Source: Pseudoxanthomonas sp. Root630
Lineage (GTDB): Bacteria > Pseudomonadota > Gammaproteobacteria > Xanthomonadales > Xanthomonadaceae
Assembly: GCF_001427585.1 (NCBI RefSeq)
Contig: NZ_LMGY01000016.1
Coordinates: 247,286-311,285, forward strand
DNA length: 64,000 nucleotides
Reading direction: 5' to 3'
The notes beneath the pieces are model-generated. The model did not search any database. It was not told where the DNA came from and saw only the letters and a list, made by a program, of their open reading frames with translations. Every line of letters starts with the position of its first letter. Position 1 is the stretch's first letter. A program made the position numbers and the translations under genes. This document shows, in pieces, positions 7,585 through 16,442 of the stretch.

Positions 7585-7944
7585 TCATGCACCGATCAGG
7601 CTTTCCGCCGGAATGCCGAGATTCCGGTGCAGGTTGCGGATCATCTCGAGGGTGAGGCCGCGCTTGCGACTCAACACCTCGTAGACGCGGTTGGGCTGCC
7701 CGATGGAGGGGACCAGGTCCTTGACCGTCAGGCCTCCCTGCTCCATGCGGAAGCGGATCGCCTCGATGGGGTCCGGAGCCTCGATAGGAAAGTGCTTCGC
7801 TTCATAGGCTTCGACGAGCGTGGCCAGAATCTCGAAACGGTCCCCCTCTTCCGTACCCGGGGTGGGTTCGTTGTCGAAATAGGCCGACAGCTCCCGCAGC
7901 GCGGCCTTGTAATCCTTCTCGGTGCGGATGGGATGGATGTTCAT
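7585..7944 (-). CDS. higA: HigA-type antitoxin, HTH domain
   Basis: A 119-aa antitoxin. The acidic N-terminal part (ALRELSAYFDNEPTPGTEEGDRFEILATLVEAYEAKHFPI) is the region that normally wraps the toxin. The C-terminal half is an XRE-type HTH (MEQGGLTVKDLVPSIGQPNRVYEVLS split across residues 66-92), followed by RGLTLEMIRNLHRNLGIPAE. This is the HigA pattern seen with HigB toxins of the PF09907 group. The ATG at 7944 overlaps the toxin stop codon (ATGA type). With the toxin it should repress the operon by binding the palindrome at 8252-8274. I trimmed a longer in-frame extension, which runs through the toxin gene. Confidence 0.9.
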   Translation of the reverse strand: MNIHPIRTEKDYKAALRELSAYFDNEPTPGTEEGDRFEILATLVEAYEAKHFPIEAPDPIEAIRFRMEQGGLTVKDLVPSIGQPNRVYEVLSRKRGLTLEMIRNLHRNLGIPAESLIGA

Positions 7945-8243
7945 GGATCCTCCACGGTGGCGGCATCTACCCGGTCGTACTCGGTATGGGTGCCGATGAA
8001 CTTGATGTAGATGGCCTGGAATCGGTAAGCCACCGCGACGATGAGCCGATAGTCGTTGCCCTTGATGTTGAACACCACGCGGTTGTGACCGACGAAACTG
8101 GCGCTGGCGTAACGATGGCGAACGTCCTGGGGCGTGCGCCACACGGCGTGCTTGGCTTCGTCGTACCACGCTTTGAGGGGTTGTTCGGCGTCCGGATGGC
8201 GCGCCCAGAAATCCCGCAAGGTGCCCACAGCGATAACCTTCAT
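7941..8243 (-). CDS. higB: HigB-type mRNA interferase toxin
   Basis: A 100-aa RelE-superfamily toxin of the HigB_toxin (PF09907) group. Marks are MKVIAVGTLRDFWARHPDAE, LKAWYDEAKHAVWRTPQDV, then FNIKGNDYRLIVAVAYRFQAIYIKFIGTH split by short loops, ending TEYDRVDA. These proteins cleave mRNA on the ribosome; the conserved NDYRL and HTEYD motifs carry the basic and catalytic residues. Toxin precedes antitoxin, the order usual for higBA, with a 4-bp overlap. The pair lies between two 143-bp direct repeats, which suggests it arrived or was duplicated as a unit. Confidence 0.92.
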   Translation of the reverse strand: MKVIAVGTLRDFWARHPDAEQPLKAWYDEAKHAVWRTPQDVRHRYASASFVGHNRVVFNIKGNDYRLIVAVAYRFQAIYIKFIGTHTEYDRVDAATVEDP

Positions 8244-8251
8244 GGATCCAT

Positions 8252-8274
8252 GTTAGTCCCAAATTGGGACTAAC
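8252..8274. promoter_or_regulatory. 23-bp palindromic operator of higBA
   Basis: Two perfect 11-bp arms (GTTAGTCCCAA and TTGGGACTAAC) around a central A lie 8 bp before the higB ATG (minus strand). Such an arrangement fits autorepression by HigA or the HigBA complex. Confidence 0.82.
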
Positions 8275-8304
8275 GCAAGAAGAACCCCCGAGACGGGCGA
8301 CACC

Positions 8305-8447
8305 GTAGGCTGGGTTGATAAACCCAGCATCGGGTGTTTCCGCGCACGGGATGCTGGGTCTGTCGACCCAGCCTACGGAATCCTGCACTCGGGTGCGCAA
8401 CGAAAAACCCCGCCGAAGCGGGGTTTTCGTTCTCTGCGGCTTACATG
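8305..8447. repeat. Right 143-bp direct repeat flanking higBA
   Basis: Second copy of the block at 7401-7543: inverted GTAG pair, CTGCACTCGGGTGC linker and terminator. Its right edge runs through the stop codon and last codon of icmF (TTACATG on the plus strand), and the left copy keeps a matching TTTCATG, so the left copy looks like a duplicate of the icmF 3-prime flank. Confidence 0.88.
8402..8429. terminator. Rho-independent terminator of icmF
   Basis: AAAACCCCGC CGAA GCGGGGTTTT lies directly after the icmF stop codon (minus strand) and would also act on transcripts from the left. Confidence 0.82.
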
Positions 8448-11400
8448 TTCCGCCGGTACTCGCCACCCACGTCGTACAGGGCGTGGCTGATCTGTCCCAG
8501 GCTGTGGGTCTTCACCGCTTCGACCAGCGCGGCGAATACGTTGCGGCGCTCGCGGGCGGTGCGCTGCAGGTAGGCCAGGCCGTGGCCGTCGTGGACTTCC
8601 GGCGCGGCGTGTTCTTCCAGCGCGGTGGCGTGGCTGTGGTCGGTCTCGCCTTCCGGCGCCAGCCCGTTGCGCGAGGCCTGCCAGGCGCGGACATTGGCGA
8701 TCTGCTGGCCCTTCTCTTCTTCGGTCGAACGGATCAGCTCGATCTCGGTGGCGATCTCGCCGCCGTGCTCGCGCGGCAGGAAGGTGTTCACGCCCACCAG
8801 CGGCAGGCTGCCGTCGTGCTTCTTGTGCTCGTAGTACAGCGACTCTTCCTGGATCTTGCCGCGCTGGTACATGGTATCCATCGCGCCGAGCACGCCGCCG
8901 CGCTCGCTGATGGCTTCGAATTCCTTGTAGACCGCCTCTTCCACGATGTCGGTGAGCTGATCGACGACGAAGCTTCCCTGCCAGGGGTTCTCGTTGAAGT
9001 TCAGCCCCAGCTCCTTGTTGATGATCATCTGGATGGCGACCGCGCGGCGCACGCTTTCTTCCGTGGGCGTGGTGATCGCCTCGTCGTAGGCGTTCGTGTG
9101 CAGGCTGTTGCAGTTGTCGAACAACGCATACAGCGCCTGCAGCGTGGTGCGGATGTCGTTGAACTGGATTTCCTGCGCGTGCAGCGACCGGCCGGAGGTC
9201 TGGATGTGGTACTTCATCATCTGGCTGCGCTCGTTGGCGCCGTAGCGCTCGCGCATGGCGCGCGCCCAGATGCGGCGGGCGACGCGGCCGATGACGGTGT
9301 ACTCCGGGTCCATGCCGTTGCTGAAGAAGAACGACAGGTTGGGCGCGAAGTCGTCGATCTTCATCCCGCGGGCCAGGTAGTACTCCACGATGGTAAAGCC
9401 GTTGGACAGCGTGAAAGCGAGCTGGCTGATCGGGTTCGCCCCGGCTTCGGCGATGTGGTAGCCCGAAATCGACACCGAGTAGAAGTTGCGCACCGCGTGA
9501 TCGACGAAGTACTGCTGGATGTCGCCCATCATGCGCAGGGCGAACTCCGTGCTGAAGATACAGGTGTTCTGCGCCTGGTCTTCCTTGAGGATGTCGGCCT
9601 GCACGGTGCCGCGCACGGTGGCCAGCGTCTCGGTCTTGATGTGGGCGTAGGTCTCCTCATCCACCAACTGGTCGCCGGTGATGCCCAGCAGGCCCAGGCC
9701 CAGGCCGTTGTTCGTCGGCGGCAGCTCGCCGTGGTACTGCGGCCGCGCGCGACCTTCGAAGAACGCATCGATGGTCTTCTTCGCTTCGGCCCAGCGCGCG
9801 TCGTCGGCCTGCAGGTACTTCTCCACCTGCTGGTCGATGGCGGTATTCATGAACATCGCGAGGATCATCGGCGCCGGGCCGTTGATCGTCATCGACACCG
9901 ACGTGGTCGGCGCGCACAGGTCGAAGCCGGAGTACAGCTTCTTCATGTCGTCCAGCGTGGGGATGTTGACGCCGGAGTTGCCGATCTTGCCGTAGATGTC
10001 CGGGCGCGGCGCCGGGTCTTCGCCGTACAGCGTGACGCTGTCGAAGGCGGTGGACAGGCGCGCGGCCGGCTGGCCGACCGAGAGGTAGTGGAAGCGGCGG
10101 TTGGTGCGCTCCGGCGTGCCTTCGCCGGCGAACATGCGGATCGGGTCTTCGCCGGTGCGGCGGTACGGATACACGCCACCGGTGTACGGATAACTGCCGG
10201 GCAGGTTTTCTTTCTGCAGGAACGTCAGCAGTTCGCCCCAGCCCTGGTACGGGGGCGGCGCGATCTTCGGGATCTGCTGGTGGCTGAGCGATTCGCGGTA
10301 GTTCTCGATGCGGATGGTCTTGCCGCGCACCTGGTACTCGTTGACCGGATCGGTCACCGCCTTGTGCCGCGCAGGCCACTCGCGCAGCAGCTTCAACGCG
10401 TCGGACGACAGCGACTGGATGGCGTCGTTGTAGCGCTGGCGGAGCGTGAGCAGCGAACGGTCGATGGATGGAGCCCCTCTCCCTTCACGGGAGAGGGGTT
10501 GGGGAGACGGTGCATCCGCGCCCGCCCCCTCTCCCGCCGCGCGGGGCGCGGCGACCTCTCCCGCGAGGGGAGAGGTGGAAAGCAGTACATCGCCGGCATA
10601 CAGCTCCAGCGCCTTCGGCAGCGCGGGATCATCGAGGTCCTTCAGCGCATTCCAGTAATGCTGCGCGCGGCTGGCGGTCTCGGCTTCCGTCTCGATACGG
10701 CGGTTGATGCCGCGGCCCTGCTCGGCGATCTCGGCCAGGTAGCGCACGCGGCTGCCGGGGATCAGCACGGTGGCGCGCGGCTCCTTCAGCTCGGTGTCGA
10801 GCGCGGGCGTCCACTTCTCGGCGGGCAGCTGCAGCTTCTCGCGCAGCAGGCGGCACAGGTTGGCGAACATCCAGCTGACACCGGGGTCGTTGAACTGGCT
10901 GGCGATCGTGGGATACACCGGCACGTCGGCGTCCGGCGTCTGGAACGCCACGCGGTTGCGCTTCCACTGCTTGCGCACGTCGCGCAGCGCGTCTTCGGCG
11001 CCGCGCTTGTCGTACTTGTTGAGCACGATCAGCTCGGCGAAGTCGATCATGTCGATCTTCTCCAGCTGGCTGGCCGCGCCGTAGTCGCTGGTCATCACGT
11101 ACATCGGGAAGTCGACCAGGTCGACGATCTCCGAATCGCTCTGGCCGATGCCGGCGGTCTCGACGATCACCAGGTCGAAGCCCAGCGACTTCAGGAACGC
11201 GATGCAGTCCTTCAGCACGGCGTTCGTCGCCACGTGCTGGCGGCGCGTGGCCATCGAGCGCATGTAGATGCGGTCGCTGCGCAACGCGTTCATGCGGATG
11301 CGGTCGCCCAGCAGCGCGCCGCCGGTGCGGCGGCGGGTGGGATCGACCGAGATCACCGCGATATGCATCTGCGGGAAGCAGGACAGGAAGCGGTTCATCA

Positions 11401-12106
11401 GTTCGTCGGTGACCGACGACTTGCCGGCGCCGCCGGTGCCGGTGATGCCGATGACGGGCGTGGCGCGGGAACGGGGAACGGGGAACGGGGACTGAGAGTT
11501 CGCCGTCGCCCACTGTTTGCGCAGCTTTTCGAGTTCGGCGTCGGTGAAACGGCCATCCTCGATGGCGCTCAGCATGCGCCCGATGCCGGATTCGTCCGTG
11601 ATGTCGGGCGTCGCGGGGGTATTCCATTCCCCGTTCCCCGTTCCCCGTTCCCGCGCGCCTTCGGCGCGCTTCACCACGTCCTGGATCATTTCCACCAGGC
11701 CCATCTTCATGCCGTCGTTCGGGTGGTAGATGCGCTCCACGCCGTAGGCCTGCAATTCGGCGATCTCTTCCGGCGTGATGGTGCCGCCACCGCCGCCGAA
11801 TACGCGCACGTGGCCGGCACCGCGTTCCTTCAGCATGTCGACCATGTACTTGAAGTATTCGACGTGCCCGCCCTGGTAGCTGGACAGCGCGATGCCGTCG
11901 GCGTCTTCCTGCAGGGCGGCGCGGACGACGTCCTCGACGCTGCGGTTGTGGCCCAGGTGGATGACTTCCGCGCCCTCGCCCTGGATCAGGCGGCGCATGA
12001 TGTTGATGGCCGCGTCATGCCCGTCGAACAGGCTGGCGGCGGTGACGAAGCGCAGCGGCGTGGCGTCGGCCTGGGTGGCGGGGAACTGGCTGGCGGGTGT
12101 ACTCAC
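8441..12106 (-). CDS. icmF: Fused isobutyryl-CoA mutase IcmF
   Basis: A 1221-aa protein fusing three parts: B12-binding domain (about 17-147, with DGHDAAI at 28-34 supplying the cobalt-ligand His30), a MeaB/ArgK-like G-protein chaperone (about 217-480, P-loop GTGGAGKS at 223-230), and the TIM-barrel acyl-CoA mutase domain (about 550-1220). IcmF interconverts isobutyryl-CoA and n-butyryl-CoA and can act on isovaleryl-CoA; the fused GTPase guards cofactor loading. Usual length is about 1090 residues. The extra length includes repeat-derived segments at residues about 151-162, 204-214 and 511-545. All lie in interdomain linkers and keep the frame open. The start is GTG at 12106 with a weak AAGTGAG upstream, so the exact start is uncertain. 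Its role fits the valine/leucine degradation genes nearby. Confidence 0.93.
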   Translation of the reverse strand: MSTPASQFPATQADATPLRFVTAASLFDGHDAAINIMRRLIQGEGAEVIHLGHNRSVEDVVRAALQEDADGIALSSYQGGHVEYFKYMVDMLKERGAGHVRVFGGGGGTITPEEIAELQAYGVERIYHPNDGMKMGLVEMIQDVVKRAEGARERGTGNGEWNTPATPDITDESGIGRMLSAIEDGRFTDAELEKLRKQWATANSQSPFPVPRSRATPVIGITGTGGAGKSSVTDELMNRFLSCFPQMHIAVISVDPTRRRTGGALLGDRIRMNALRSDRIYMRSMATRRQHVATNAVLKDCIAFLKSLGFDLVIVETAGIGQSDSEIVDLVDFPMYVMTSDYGAASQLEKIDMIDFAELIVLNKYDKRGAEDALRDVRKQWKRNRVAFQTPDADVPVYPTIASQFNDPGVSWMFANLCRLLREKLQLPAEKWTPALDTELKEPRATVLIPGSRVRYLAEIAEQGRGINRRIETEAETASRAQHYWNALKDLDDPALPKALELYAGDVLLSTSPLAGEVAAPRAAGEGAGADAPSPQPLSREGRGAPSIDRSLLTLRQRYNDAIQSLSSDALKLLREWPARHKAVTDPVNEYQVRGKTIRIENYRESLSHQQIPKIAPPPYQGWGELLTFLQKENLPGSYPYTGGVYPYRRTGEDPIRMFAGEGTPERTNRRFHYLSVGQPAARLSTAFDSVTLYGEDPAPRPDIYGKIGNSGVNIPTLDDMKKLYSGFDLCAPTTSVSMTINGPAPMILAMFMNTAIDQQVEKYLQADDARWAEAKKTIDAFFEGRARPQYHGELPPTNNGLGLGLLGITGDQLVDEETYAHIKTETLATVRGTVQADILKEDQAQNTCIFSTEFALRMMGDIQQYFVDHAVRNFYSVSISGYHIAEAGANPISQLAFTLSNGFTIVEYYLARGMKIDDFAPNLSFFFSNGMDPEYTVIGRVARRIWARAMRERYGANERSQMMKYHIQTSGRSLHAQEIQFNDIRTTLQALYALFDNCNSLHTNAYDEAITTPTEESVRRAVAIQMIINKELGLNFNENPWQGSFVVDQLTDIVEEAVYKEFEAISERGGVLGAMDTMYQRGKIQEESLYYEHKKHDGSLPLVGVNTFLPREHGGEIATEIELIRSTEEEKGQQIANVRAWQASRNGLAPEGETDHSHATALEEHAAPEVHDGHGLAYLQRTARERRNVFAALVEAVKTHSLGQISHALYDVGGEYRRNM
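10474..10575. repeat. Dispersed CCTCTCCC hairpin repeat inside icmF
   Basis: Two hairpins, CCCCTCTCCC TTCAC GGGAGAGGGG at 10474-10498 and CCTCTCCC GCGAG GGGAGAGG at 10555-10575, form a block read in frame as a Pro/Gly/Ala/Arg-rich peptide between the G-protein and mutase domains. Blocks of this kind are common as intergenic repeats in GC-rich proteobacteria; finding one in a conserved gene is unusual. Confidence 0.85.
11465..11492. repeat. GGGAACGGGGAAC repeat inside icmF (inverted copy 1)
   Basis: About four iterations of the 7-mer GGGAACG, read on the minus strand as PFPVPRSR. It is the inverted partner of the block at 11625-11656 and lies just before the P-loop of the G-protein domain. 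Confidence 0.85.
11625..11656. repeat. CCGTTCCCCGTTCCC repeat inside icmF (inverted copy 2)
   Basis: Inverted partner of the block at 11465-11492, read on the minus strand as [11 protein letters not shown]. It lies at the end of the B12-binding domain, so the pair frames the linker helix between residues 162 and 203. Confidence 0.85.
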
Positions 12107-12231
12107 GCGTGCTCACTTGCAGGACGGACAGACGCGGGATTGTAGCCGCTCGCGCGTGATCACCTCACCAATTGCACACCAGTGGAGACCGCACGCGCAC
12201 CCTACGGTGGCGTGCGGTCAGGCCGTCCGCG

Positions 12232-13161
12232 TCAGCACAGGCCGAACGGCAGCTCGCGCGTGGACACGACGCGCTGGCCGACGGCTTCGCCACGCAGGAA
12301 GCGCAGGGATGCATCGAGCGTTTCCGGCGCGATGGTCACGCGATGGTGGCCGAGCCCCGTCGTGCTGAGCAGCGTGGCCTGCGGCCAGTAGCGCGCGTAA
12401 CGCTCGCCTTCGCACCACGGCACGTCGGTGTCTTCCAGGTCGTGCACGACCAGGCCCGGCCGCGCGATCTGCGGCGCGGTGGATTGTGCGTGCAGGTCGC
12501 GGATGTCGTGCGCGGTGAGTTCCTGGTATTCGTCGAACAGCCGCCGGCTGAGGAACTGCGCCAGCCCCACCATGCCGCCGAAGCGGCGCGCGGCATCGAA
12601 CGGATCGGCGGCGGGCGCCAGCAGGATCACGCGCGCGGCCTTCAGTCCGCGCGCCATTGCGATCGCGCTCGCGGCGCCACCGAGCGAATGACCGACGACG
12701 GCGGCCAGCGGACCGGTGTGGTCGGCGACCCGGGCGATCGCTTCGGCGAACATCGGCAGCGTGGCGCGACGCCCGCTGCTGCGGCCATGCGCGGGCTGGT
12801 CGAACGTCACCACGGCGTAGCCGGCGCGGCGCAGCGGTTCCACCCATGGCAGGAAGCGCAGGCCGAAGCTGGACCAGCCGTGGGCCAGCAGCACGGTCGG
12901 CTCGCGCGCGGGATCGCCCCACGTATAGGTAGTCAGGCGTTCGCGGCCGAAGGCCAGTTCACCGAGGCGCGCGCCGCCGATGTCGGCCTGGCGCGCCCGC
13001 GTGCGGGCACCGGGCATCGGCGTGCAGAACAGCTGGAACGCGCGGGTCAGCGTGCTGCGGGGCGCGAGCCAGCTGCCGATCGCGAGACGGGCGCTCAGCA
13101 GGCGCAGTGCGAATGGCTTACGAACGGTCGTGCTATTTTGACGGACAGTGACAGCGGCCAT
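12232..13161 (-). CDS. Alpha/beta hydrolase
   Basis: A 309-aa alpha/beta-hydrolase. Visible elements are the oxyanion-loop HGWSSFG (about residue 88), the nucleophile elbow GHSLGG (serine about 156), an acid candidate in LEDTDVPW and the terminal histidine in GLGHHRVT. The substrate cannot be told; the fold covers esterases, lipases and thioesterases. It follows the TetR gene by 19 bp on the same strand and is probably co-transcribed and regulated by it. The ATG at 13161 was chosen over a far longer in-frame extension that overlaps the regulator. A copy of the putative TetR operator lies inside codons 8-14. Confidence 0.85.
   Translation of the reverse strand: MAAVTVRQNSTTVRKPFALRLLSARLAIGSWLAPRSTLTRAFQLFCTPMPGARTRARQADIGGARLGELAFGRERLTTYTWGDPAREPTVLLAHGWSSFGLRFLPWVEPLRRAGYAVVTFDQPAHGRSSGRRATLPMFAEAIARVADHTGPLAAVVGHSLGGAASAIAMARGLKAARVILLAPAADPFDAARRFGGMVGLAQFLSRRLFDEYQELTAHDIRDLHAQSTAPQIARPGLVVHDLEDTDVPWCEGERYARYWPQATLLSTTGLGHHRVTIAPETLDASLRFLRGEAVGQRVVSTRELPFGLC
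13118..13137. promoter_or_regulatory. Possible TetR operator, copy inside hydrolase gene
   Basis: Reading the minus strand, AATAGCACGACCGTTCGTAA matches 16 of 20 bases of the imperfect palindrome at 13811-13830, with the same ACG..CGT core. It lies 24 bp inside the hydrolase coding region. A second operator within the operon would allow looping, but a chance coding match cannot be excluded. Confidence 0.45.
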
Positions 13162-13180
13162 GGCGGTGGACCTCGGGGCG

Positions 13181-13801
13181 TCAGGTGGGGGTGGAGACAG
13201 CGGGGGCGCCGTAGGACGCCAGCAGGCGGTCCAGCGAACGGCGGGCAAGCAATGGCGCCTGTTCGGCGTCGTAGAGCCGGGCGTCGTGCAGGCCCTGGGC
13301 GACGGCGAACAGTTCGAACGCGAGCAGGACCGGGTCGGTCTTCGGCGACAGTTCGCCGGTGTCGATGCACATGCCGATCGCCTTGACCAATTGCTGGCGC
13401 AGTTGGAGCAACCAATCGACGATGCGGTCGCGCAGCAGGCCCGGGCGGGCGTCGTATTCGTGGGCGGCAGCCAGGATGACGCAGCCATCCGGGTTGTCGC
13501 AGACCCATTGGAACCAGTGTTCCATGATGGCGCGCAGGCGCGGCAGGCCACGCGGCTCGCTGATGGCCGGGCCGATCACGGCACGGGCGTAACGCTCGGC
13601 CGTCCACTCCAGCACGGTCAGTTGCAGGTCTTCGCGGGAGCCGAAGTGGGCGAACACGCCGCTCTTCGACATGCCGGCGGCCGTGGCCAGCTCCCCGATC
13701 GACAGGCCTTCCAGCCCATGCCGGGCGGCAATGTCGTAGGCCCGCGCGACGATCATCTCGCGGGTGGCATTGCCCTTGTGGGTGGCGGCTTGAGGACTCA
13801 T
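13181..13801 (-). CDS. TetR/AcrR family transcriptional regulator
   Basis: A 206-aa regulator. Residues 14-60 form the TetR HTH (REMIVARAYDIAARHGLEGL, then SIGELATAAGMSKSGVFAHF, then GSREDLQLTVLEW). The C-terminal ligand domain has the Trp/Phe-rich helix HWFQWVCDNPDGCVILAAAHE typical of the C33/YcdC-like group. It leads a two-gene operon with the hydrolase, and an imperfect palindrome lies just upstream of its ATG at 13811-13830, which fits autorepression. The inducer is unknown; the operon may serve detoxification or lipid turnover. Confidence 0.92.
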   Translation of the reverse strand: MSPQAATHKGNATREMIVARAYDIAARHGLEGLSIGELATAAGMSKSGVFAHFGSREDLQLTVLEWTAERYARAVIGPAISEPRGLPRLRAIMEHWFQWVCDNPDGCVILAAAHEYDARPGLLRDRIVDWLLQLRQQLVKAIGMCIDTGELSPKTDPVLLAFELFAVAQGLHDARLYDAEQAPLLARRSLDRLLASYGAPAVSTPT

Positions 13802-13810
13802 GGAAACAGA

Positions 13811-13830
13811 AATAGCACGGTCGTTCGATT
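13811..13830. promoter_or_regulatory. Possible TetR autoregulatory operator
   Basis: AATAGCACGGTCGTTCGATT is an imperfect 20-bp palindrome (AAT.G.ACG..CGT.C.ATT) 9 bp upstream of the TetR ATG. A related site in the opposite strand occurs at 13118-13137. Confidence 0.55.
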
Positions 13831-14016
13831 CTCACAATAGGCCAGAGGTCACCCGCCCCGTGCGGGGCCGTCATCTCGTCGGAGGGGGATTGGATTAAAC
13901 TGCCGGCCAGCGACGACCACGGCGGAATCCGGAAACGTCGCTTTTTTCTTTTCTGACAACCCGTTAGCCGTGAAGGCAAGCCCGCGCCGGCCCCACCCGC
14001 GCACCGGAGCCCACCC

Positions 14017-15117
14017 ATGATTTTCGAAACGCTCGACACCTCCGGCCACGAACAGGTCATCTTCTGCCACAACCCGGATGCCGGGCTGAAGGCCATCATC
14101 GCCATCCACAGCACCGTGCTCGGCCCGGCGCTGGGCGGCGTGCGCATGCGGCCCTACGCCGACAGCGCGCTGGCGCTGACCGATGCGCTGCGGCTGAGCC
14201 GCACGATGACCTACAAGAACGCGCTGGCCGGCCTCAACGTCGGTGGCGGCAAGGCCGTGATCATCGGCGACAGCAGCCAGGACAAGACCGAGGTGCTGTT
14301 CCGCTCCTTCGGCCGCTACGTGGACTCGCTGGGCGGCCGTTACATCACCGCCGAAGATGTCGGCACCGACGTCAACGACATGGAAAACGTCTACCGCGAG
14401 ACCGAATACGTGGTCGGCGTGCACCAGGTGCACGGCGGCTCGGGCGATCCGGCCCCGTTCACCGCCTACGGGGCGCTGCAGGGCCTGATGGCCACGCTGA
14501 ACCGCAAGTTCGGCAACGAGGAGATCGGCAAGTACAGCTATGCCGTGCAGGGCCTGGGCCACATCGGCATGGAGTTCGTGAAGCTGCTGAAGGAACGCGG
14601 CGCCAAGCTGTTCGTCACCGACCTCAACCCGGCGCTCGTCGAGCACGCGGTGGAGGAATACGGCGCGGAAGCCGTCAAGCCGGACGAAATCTACGACCTG
14701 CCGGTGGATGTGTTCAGCCCCTGCGCGCTGGAATACGCGATCAACGAGCAGACCCTGCCCCGCCTGAAGGCGAAGGTGATCTGCGGCACCGCGAACAACC
14801 AGATGTCGCATGTGACCGGCGTGGAAGCGGCCAAGCGCGGCATCCTGTACGCGCCGGACTATGCGGTGAACGCGGGCGGCGTGATGAACGTGTCGCTGGA
14901 GATCGACGGCTACAACCGCGAACGCGCCATGCGCATGATGCGGACGATCTACCACACCGTCGGCAAGATCTTCGACCTGGCCGAGAAGGAAGGCATCGCG
15001 CCGCAGTACGCGGCCGATCGCATCGCGGAAGCCCGCATGAAGGCCATCGGCAAGTTGAAGCTGCCGCTGGGCCGCACCGCGCCGCGCTTCATGGGCCACC
15101 TGCGCGGCGAGCACTGA
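14017..15117 (+). CDS. Leucine dehydrogenase (Glu/Leu/Phe/Val family)
   Basis: A 366-aa NAD-dependent amino acid dehydrogenase. GGVRMRPY, the catalytic-lysine region [27 protein letters not shown] and the Rossmann motif GLGHIGMEF identify the leucine/branched-chain branch of the family (bcd/ldh of Bacillus). It deaminates leucine, isoleucine and valine to 2-oxo acids in the cytoplasm, giving a first step for the pathway whose later steps lie downstream (liuA onward). It sits 55 bp before liuA on the same strand. Length matches the family. The ATG at 14017 follows ACCGGAGCCCACCC with GGAG 9 bp away. Confidence 0.93.
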   Translation: MIFETLDTSGHEQVIFCHNPDAGLKAIIAIHSTVLGPALGGVRMRPYADSALALTDALRLSRTMTYKNALAGLNVGGGKAVIIGDSSQDKTEVLFRSFGRYVDSLGGRYITAEDVGTDVNDMENVYRETEYVVGVHQVHGGSGDPAPFTAYGALQGLMATLNRKFGNEEIGKYSYAVQGLGHIGMEFVKLLKERGAKLFVTDLNPALVEHAVEEYGAEAVKPDEIYDLPVDVFSPCALEYAINEQTLPRLKAKVICGTANNQMSHVTGVEAAKRGILYAPDYAVNAGGVMNVSLEIDGYNRERAMRMMRTIYHTVGKIFDLAEKEGIAPQYAADRIAEARMKAIGKLKLPLGRTAPRFMGHLRGEH

Positions 15118-15172
15118 GACCGAAGGCGTTACCGAAAACCTGGAAGTTGGGCCGCGGAGGAGGGAGGACCGA

Positions 15173-16345
15173 ATGCGACCGGATACCGTCAGCGGGTTTC
15201 CGCTGGGCGAAGAGTTGGATGCGCTGCGCGAGGCCGTGCAGCGGTTCGCGCAGACCGAGATCGCGCCGCGTGCGGCGCAGATCGACCACGACAATGCGTT
15301 CCCGCAGGACCTGTGGCCCAAGCTGGGCGAACTGGGCTTGCTGGGCATCACCGTGGATCCCGAGTTCGGTGGCAGCGGCATGGGCTACCTGGCCCATCTG
15401 GTCGCGATGGAGGAGATCTCGCGCGCCTCGGGTTCGGTCGGCCTGAGCTACGGCGCGCACTCCAACCTGTGCGTCTCCAACCTCTACCTCAACGGCAATG
15501 CCGCCCAGCGCGCGACGTACCTGCCGAAGCTGTGCAGCGGCGAATGGAAGGGCGCGCTGGCGATGAGCGAGCCGGGTGCCGGCTCGGACGTGGTCGGTTC
15601 GATGAGCTGCCGCGCCGAACTCAAGGACGGTGTCTGGGTCGCCAACGGCAACAAGATGTGGATCACCAACGGGCCGGAAGCCGACGTGCTGCTGGTCTAC
15701 ATGCGCACCGCCGGCAAGGACGCGGGCAGCAAGTGCATGACGGCCTTCATCGTCGAGCGCGGCATGAAGGGCTTCTCCACCGCGCAGAAGCTGGACAAGC
15801 TGGGCATGCGCGGCAGCAACACCTGCGAACTGGTGTTCGAGAACTGCGAGATTCCCGCCGAGAACGTGCTGGGCGAGGTCAACCAGGGCGTGCGCGTGCT
15901 GATGAGCGGCCTGAATACCGAGCGGCTGGTGCTGAGCGGTGGCCCGATCGGCCTGATGCAGGCGGCGCTCGACATCACCCTGCCCTACGTGCGCGAGCGC
16001 AAGCAGTTCGATGCGGCCATCGGCACCTTCGGCCTGATGCAGGGCAAGTTGGCGGACATGTACACCGCACTGCAGTCCAGCCGCGCCTTCGCCTACCAGG
16101 TGGCGCGCGGCTTCGACGAAGGCCAGGGCTCGCGCGCCGCGGCGGCAGGCTGCCTGTTGCACGCGTCGGAAGCCGCCGTGCAGGTGACGCTGGAAGCGAT
16201 CCAGTCGCTGGGCGGCAACGGCTACATCAACGAGTACCCCGCCGGTCGCCTGCTTCGCGACGCGAAGCTCTACGCCATCGGCGCCGGGACGAATGAAATC
16301 CGCCGCATGCTGATCGGGCGGGAGCTGTTCGACGGTCGCGGTTGA
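15173..16345 (+). CDS. liuA: Isovaleryl-CoA dehydrogenase
   Basis: A 390-aa acyl-CoA dehydrogenase using [16 protein letters not shown] is diagnostic of isovaleryl-CoA dehydrogenases, as is the catalytic glutamate placed in the helix [11 protein letters not shown] rather than near the C-terminus. Flavin-binding segments [21 protein letters not shown] and the C-terminal [10 protein letters not shown] are all present. It converts isovaleryl-CoA to 3-methylcrotonyl-CoA in leucine breakdown, passing electrons to ETF. The ATG at 15173 is preceded by GGAGGGAGGACCGA. It follows leucine dehydrogenase and is separated from liuB by other genes, unlike the compact liuABCDE operon of pseudomonads. Confidence 0.95.
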   Translation: MRPDTVSGFPLGEELDALREAVQRFAQTEIAPRAAQIDHDNAFPQDLWPKLGELGLLGITVDPEFGGSGMGYLAHLVAMEEISRASGSVGLSYGAHSNLCVSNLYLNGNAAQRATYLPKLCSGEWKGALAMSEPGAGSDVVGSMSCRAELKDGVWVANGNKMWITNGPEADVLLVYMRTAGKDAGSKCMTAFIVERGMKGFSTAQKLDKLGMRGSNTCELVFENCEIPAENVLGEVNQGVRVLMSGLNTERLVLSGGPIGLMQAALDITLPYVRERKQFDAAIGTFGLMQGKLADMYTALQSSRAFAYQVARGFDEGQGSRAAAAGCLLHASEAAVQVTLEAIQSLGGNGYINEYPAGRLLRDAKLYAIGAGTNEIRRMLIGRELFDGRG

Positions 16346-16360
16346 TCCACCCGTCGTCGC

Positions 16361-16421
16361 AGGGTGGGCCTTGGCCCACCGTCTGGTTCATGGATGGCGA
16401 TGGCGGGCTGAAGCCCGCCCT
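16361..16421. repeat. Two REP hairpins between convergent genes
   Basis: GGTGGGCC TT GGCCCACC at 16363-16380 and GGCGGGCT GA AGCCCGCC at about 16402-16419 belong to other palindrome families than the GGCTGGGTT type. They separate liuA from the convergent DUF2189 gene and could stop transcription from both sides. Confidence 0.75.
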
Positions 16422-16442
16422 ATCTCGCCAGTAGGTGGTCAC

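Noticed and set aside
7945-8466. Extension of higA to 293 codons
   Set aside because: It overlaps the whole toxin gene and the flanking repeat; the antitoxin start at 7944 gives the normal length and the usual overlap with higB.
10474-11656. icmF as a frameshifted or repeat-disrupted pseudogene
   Set aside because: All three repeat blocks keep one open frame and every catalytic motif of the three domains is present, so the gene is treated as intact.
8315-12145. Plus-strand open frame of 1276 codons opposite icmF
   Set aside because: It is the antisense shadow of icmF. The product has no recognisable domain and a composition (Ala, Arg, Val, His, Asp) typical of reversed GC-rich codons, while the minus strand encodes a complete conserved enzyme.
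13849-15381. Minus-strand open frame of 510 codons opposite leucine dehydrogenase
   Set aside because: Shadow of a well-conserved gene; the translated sequence has no family features.
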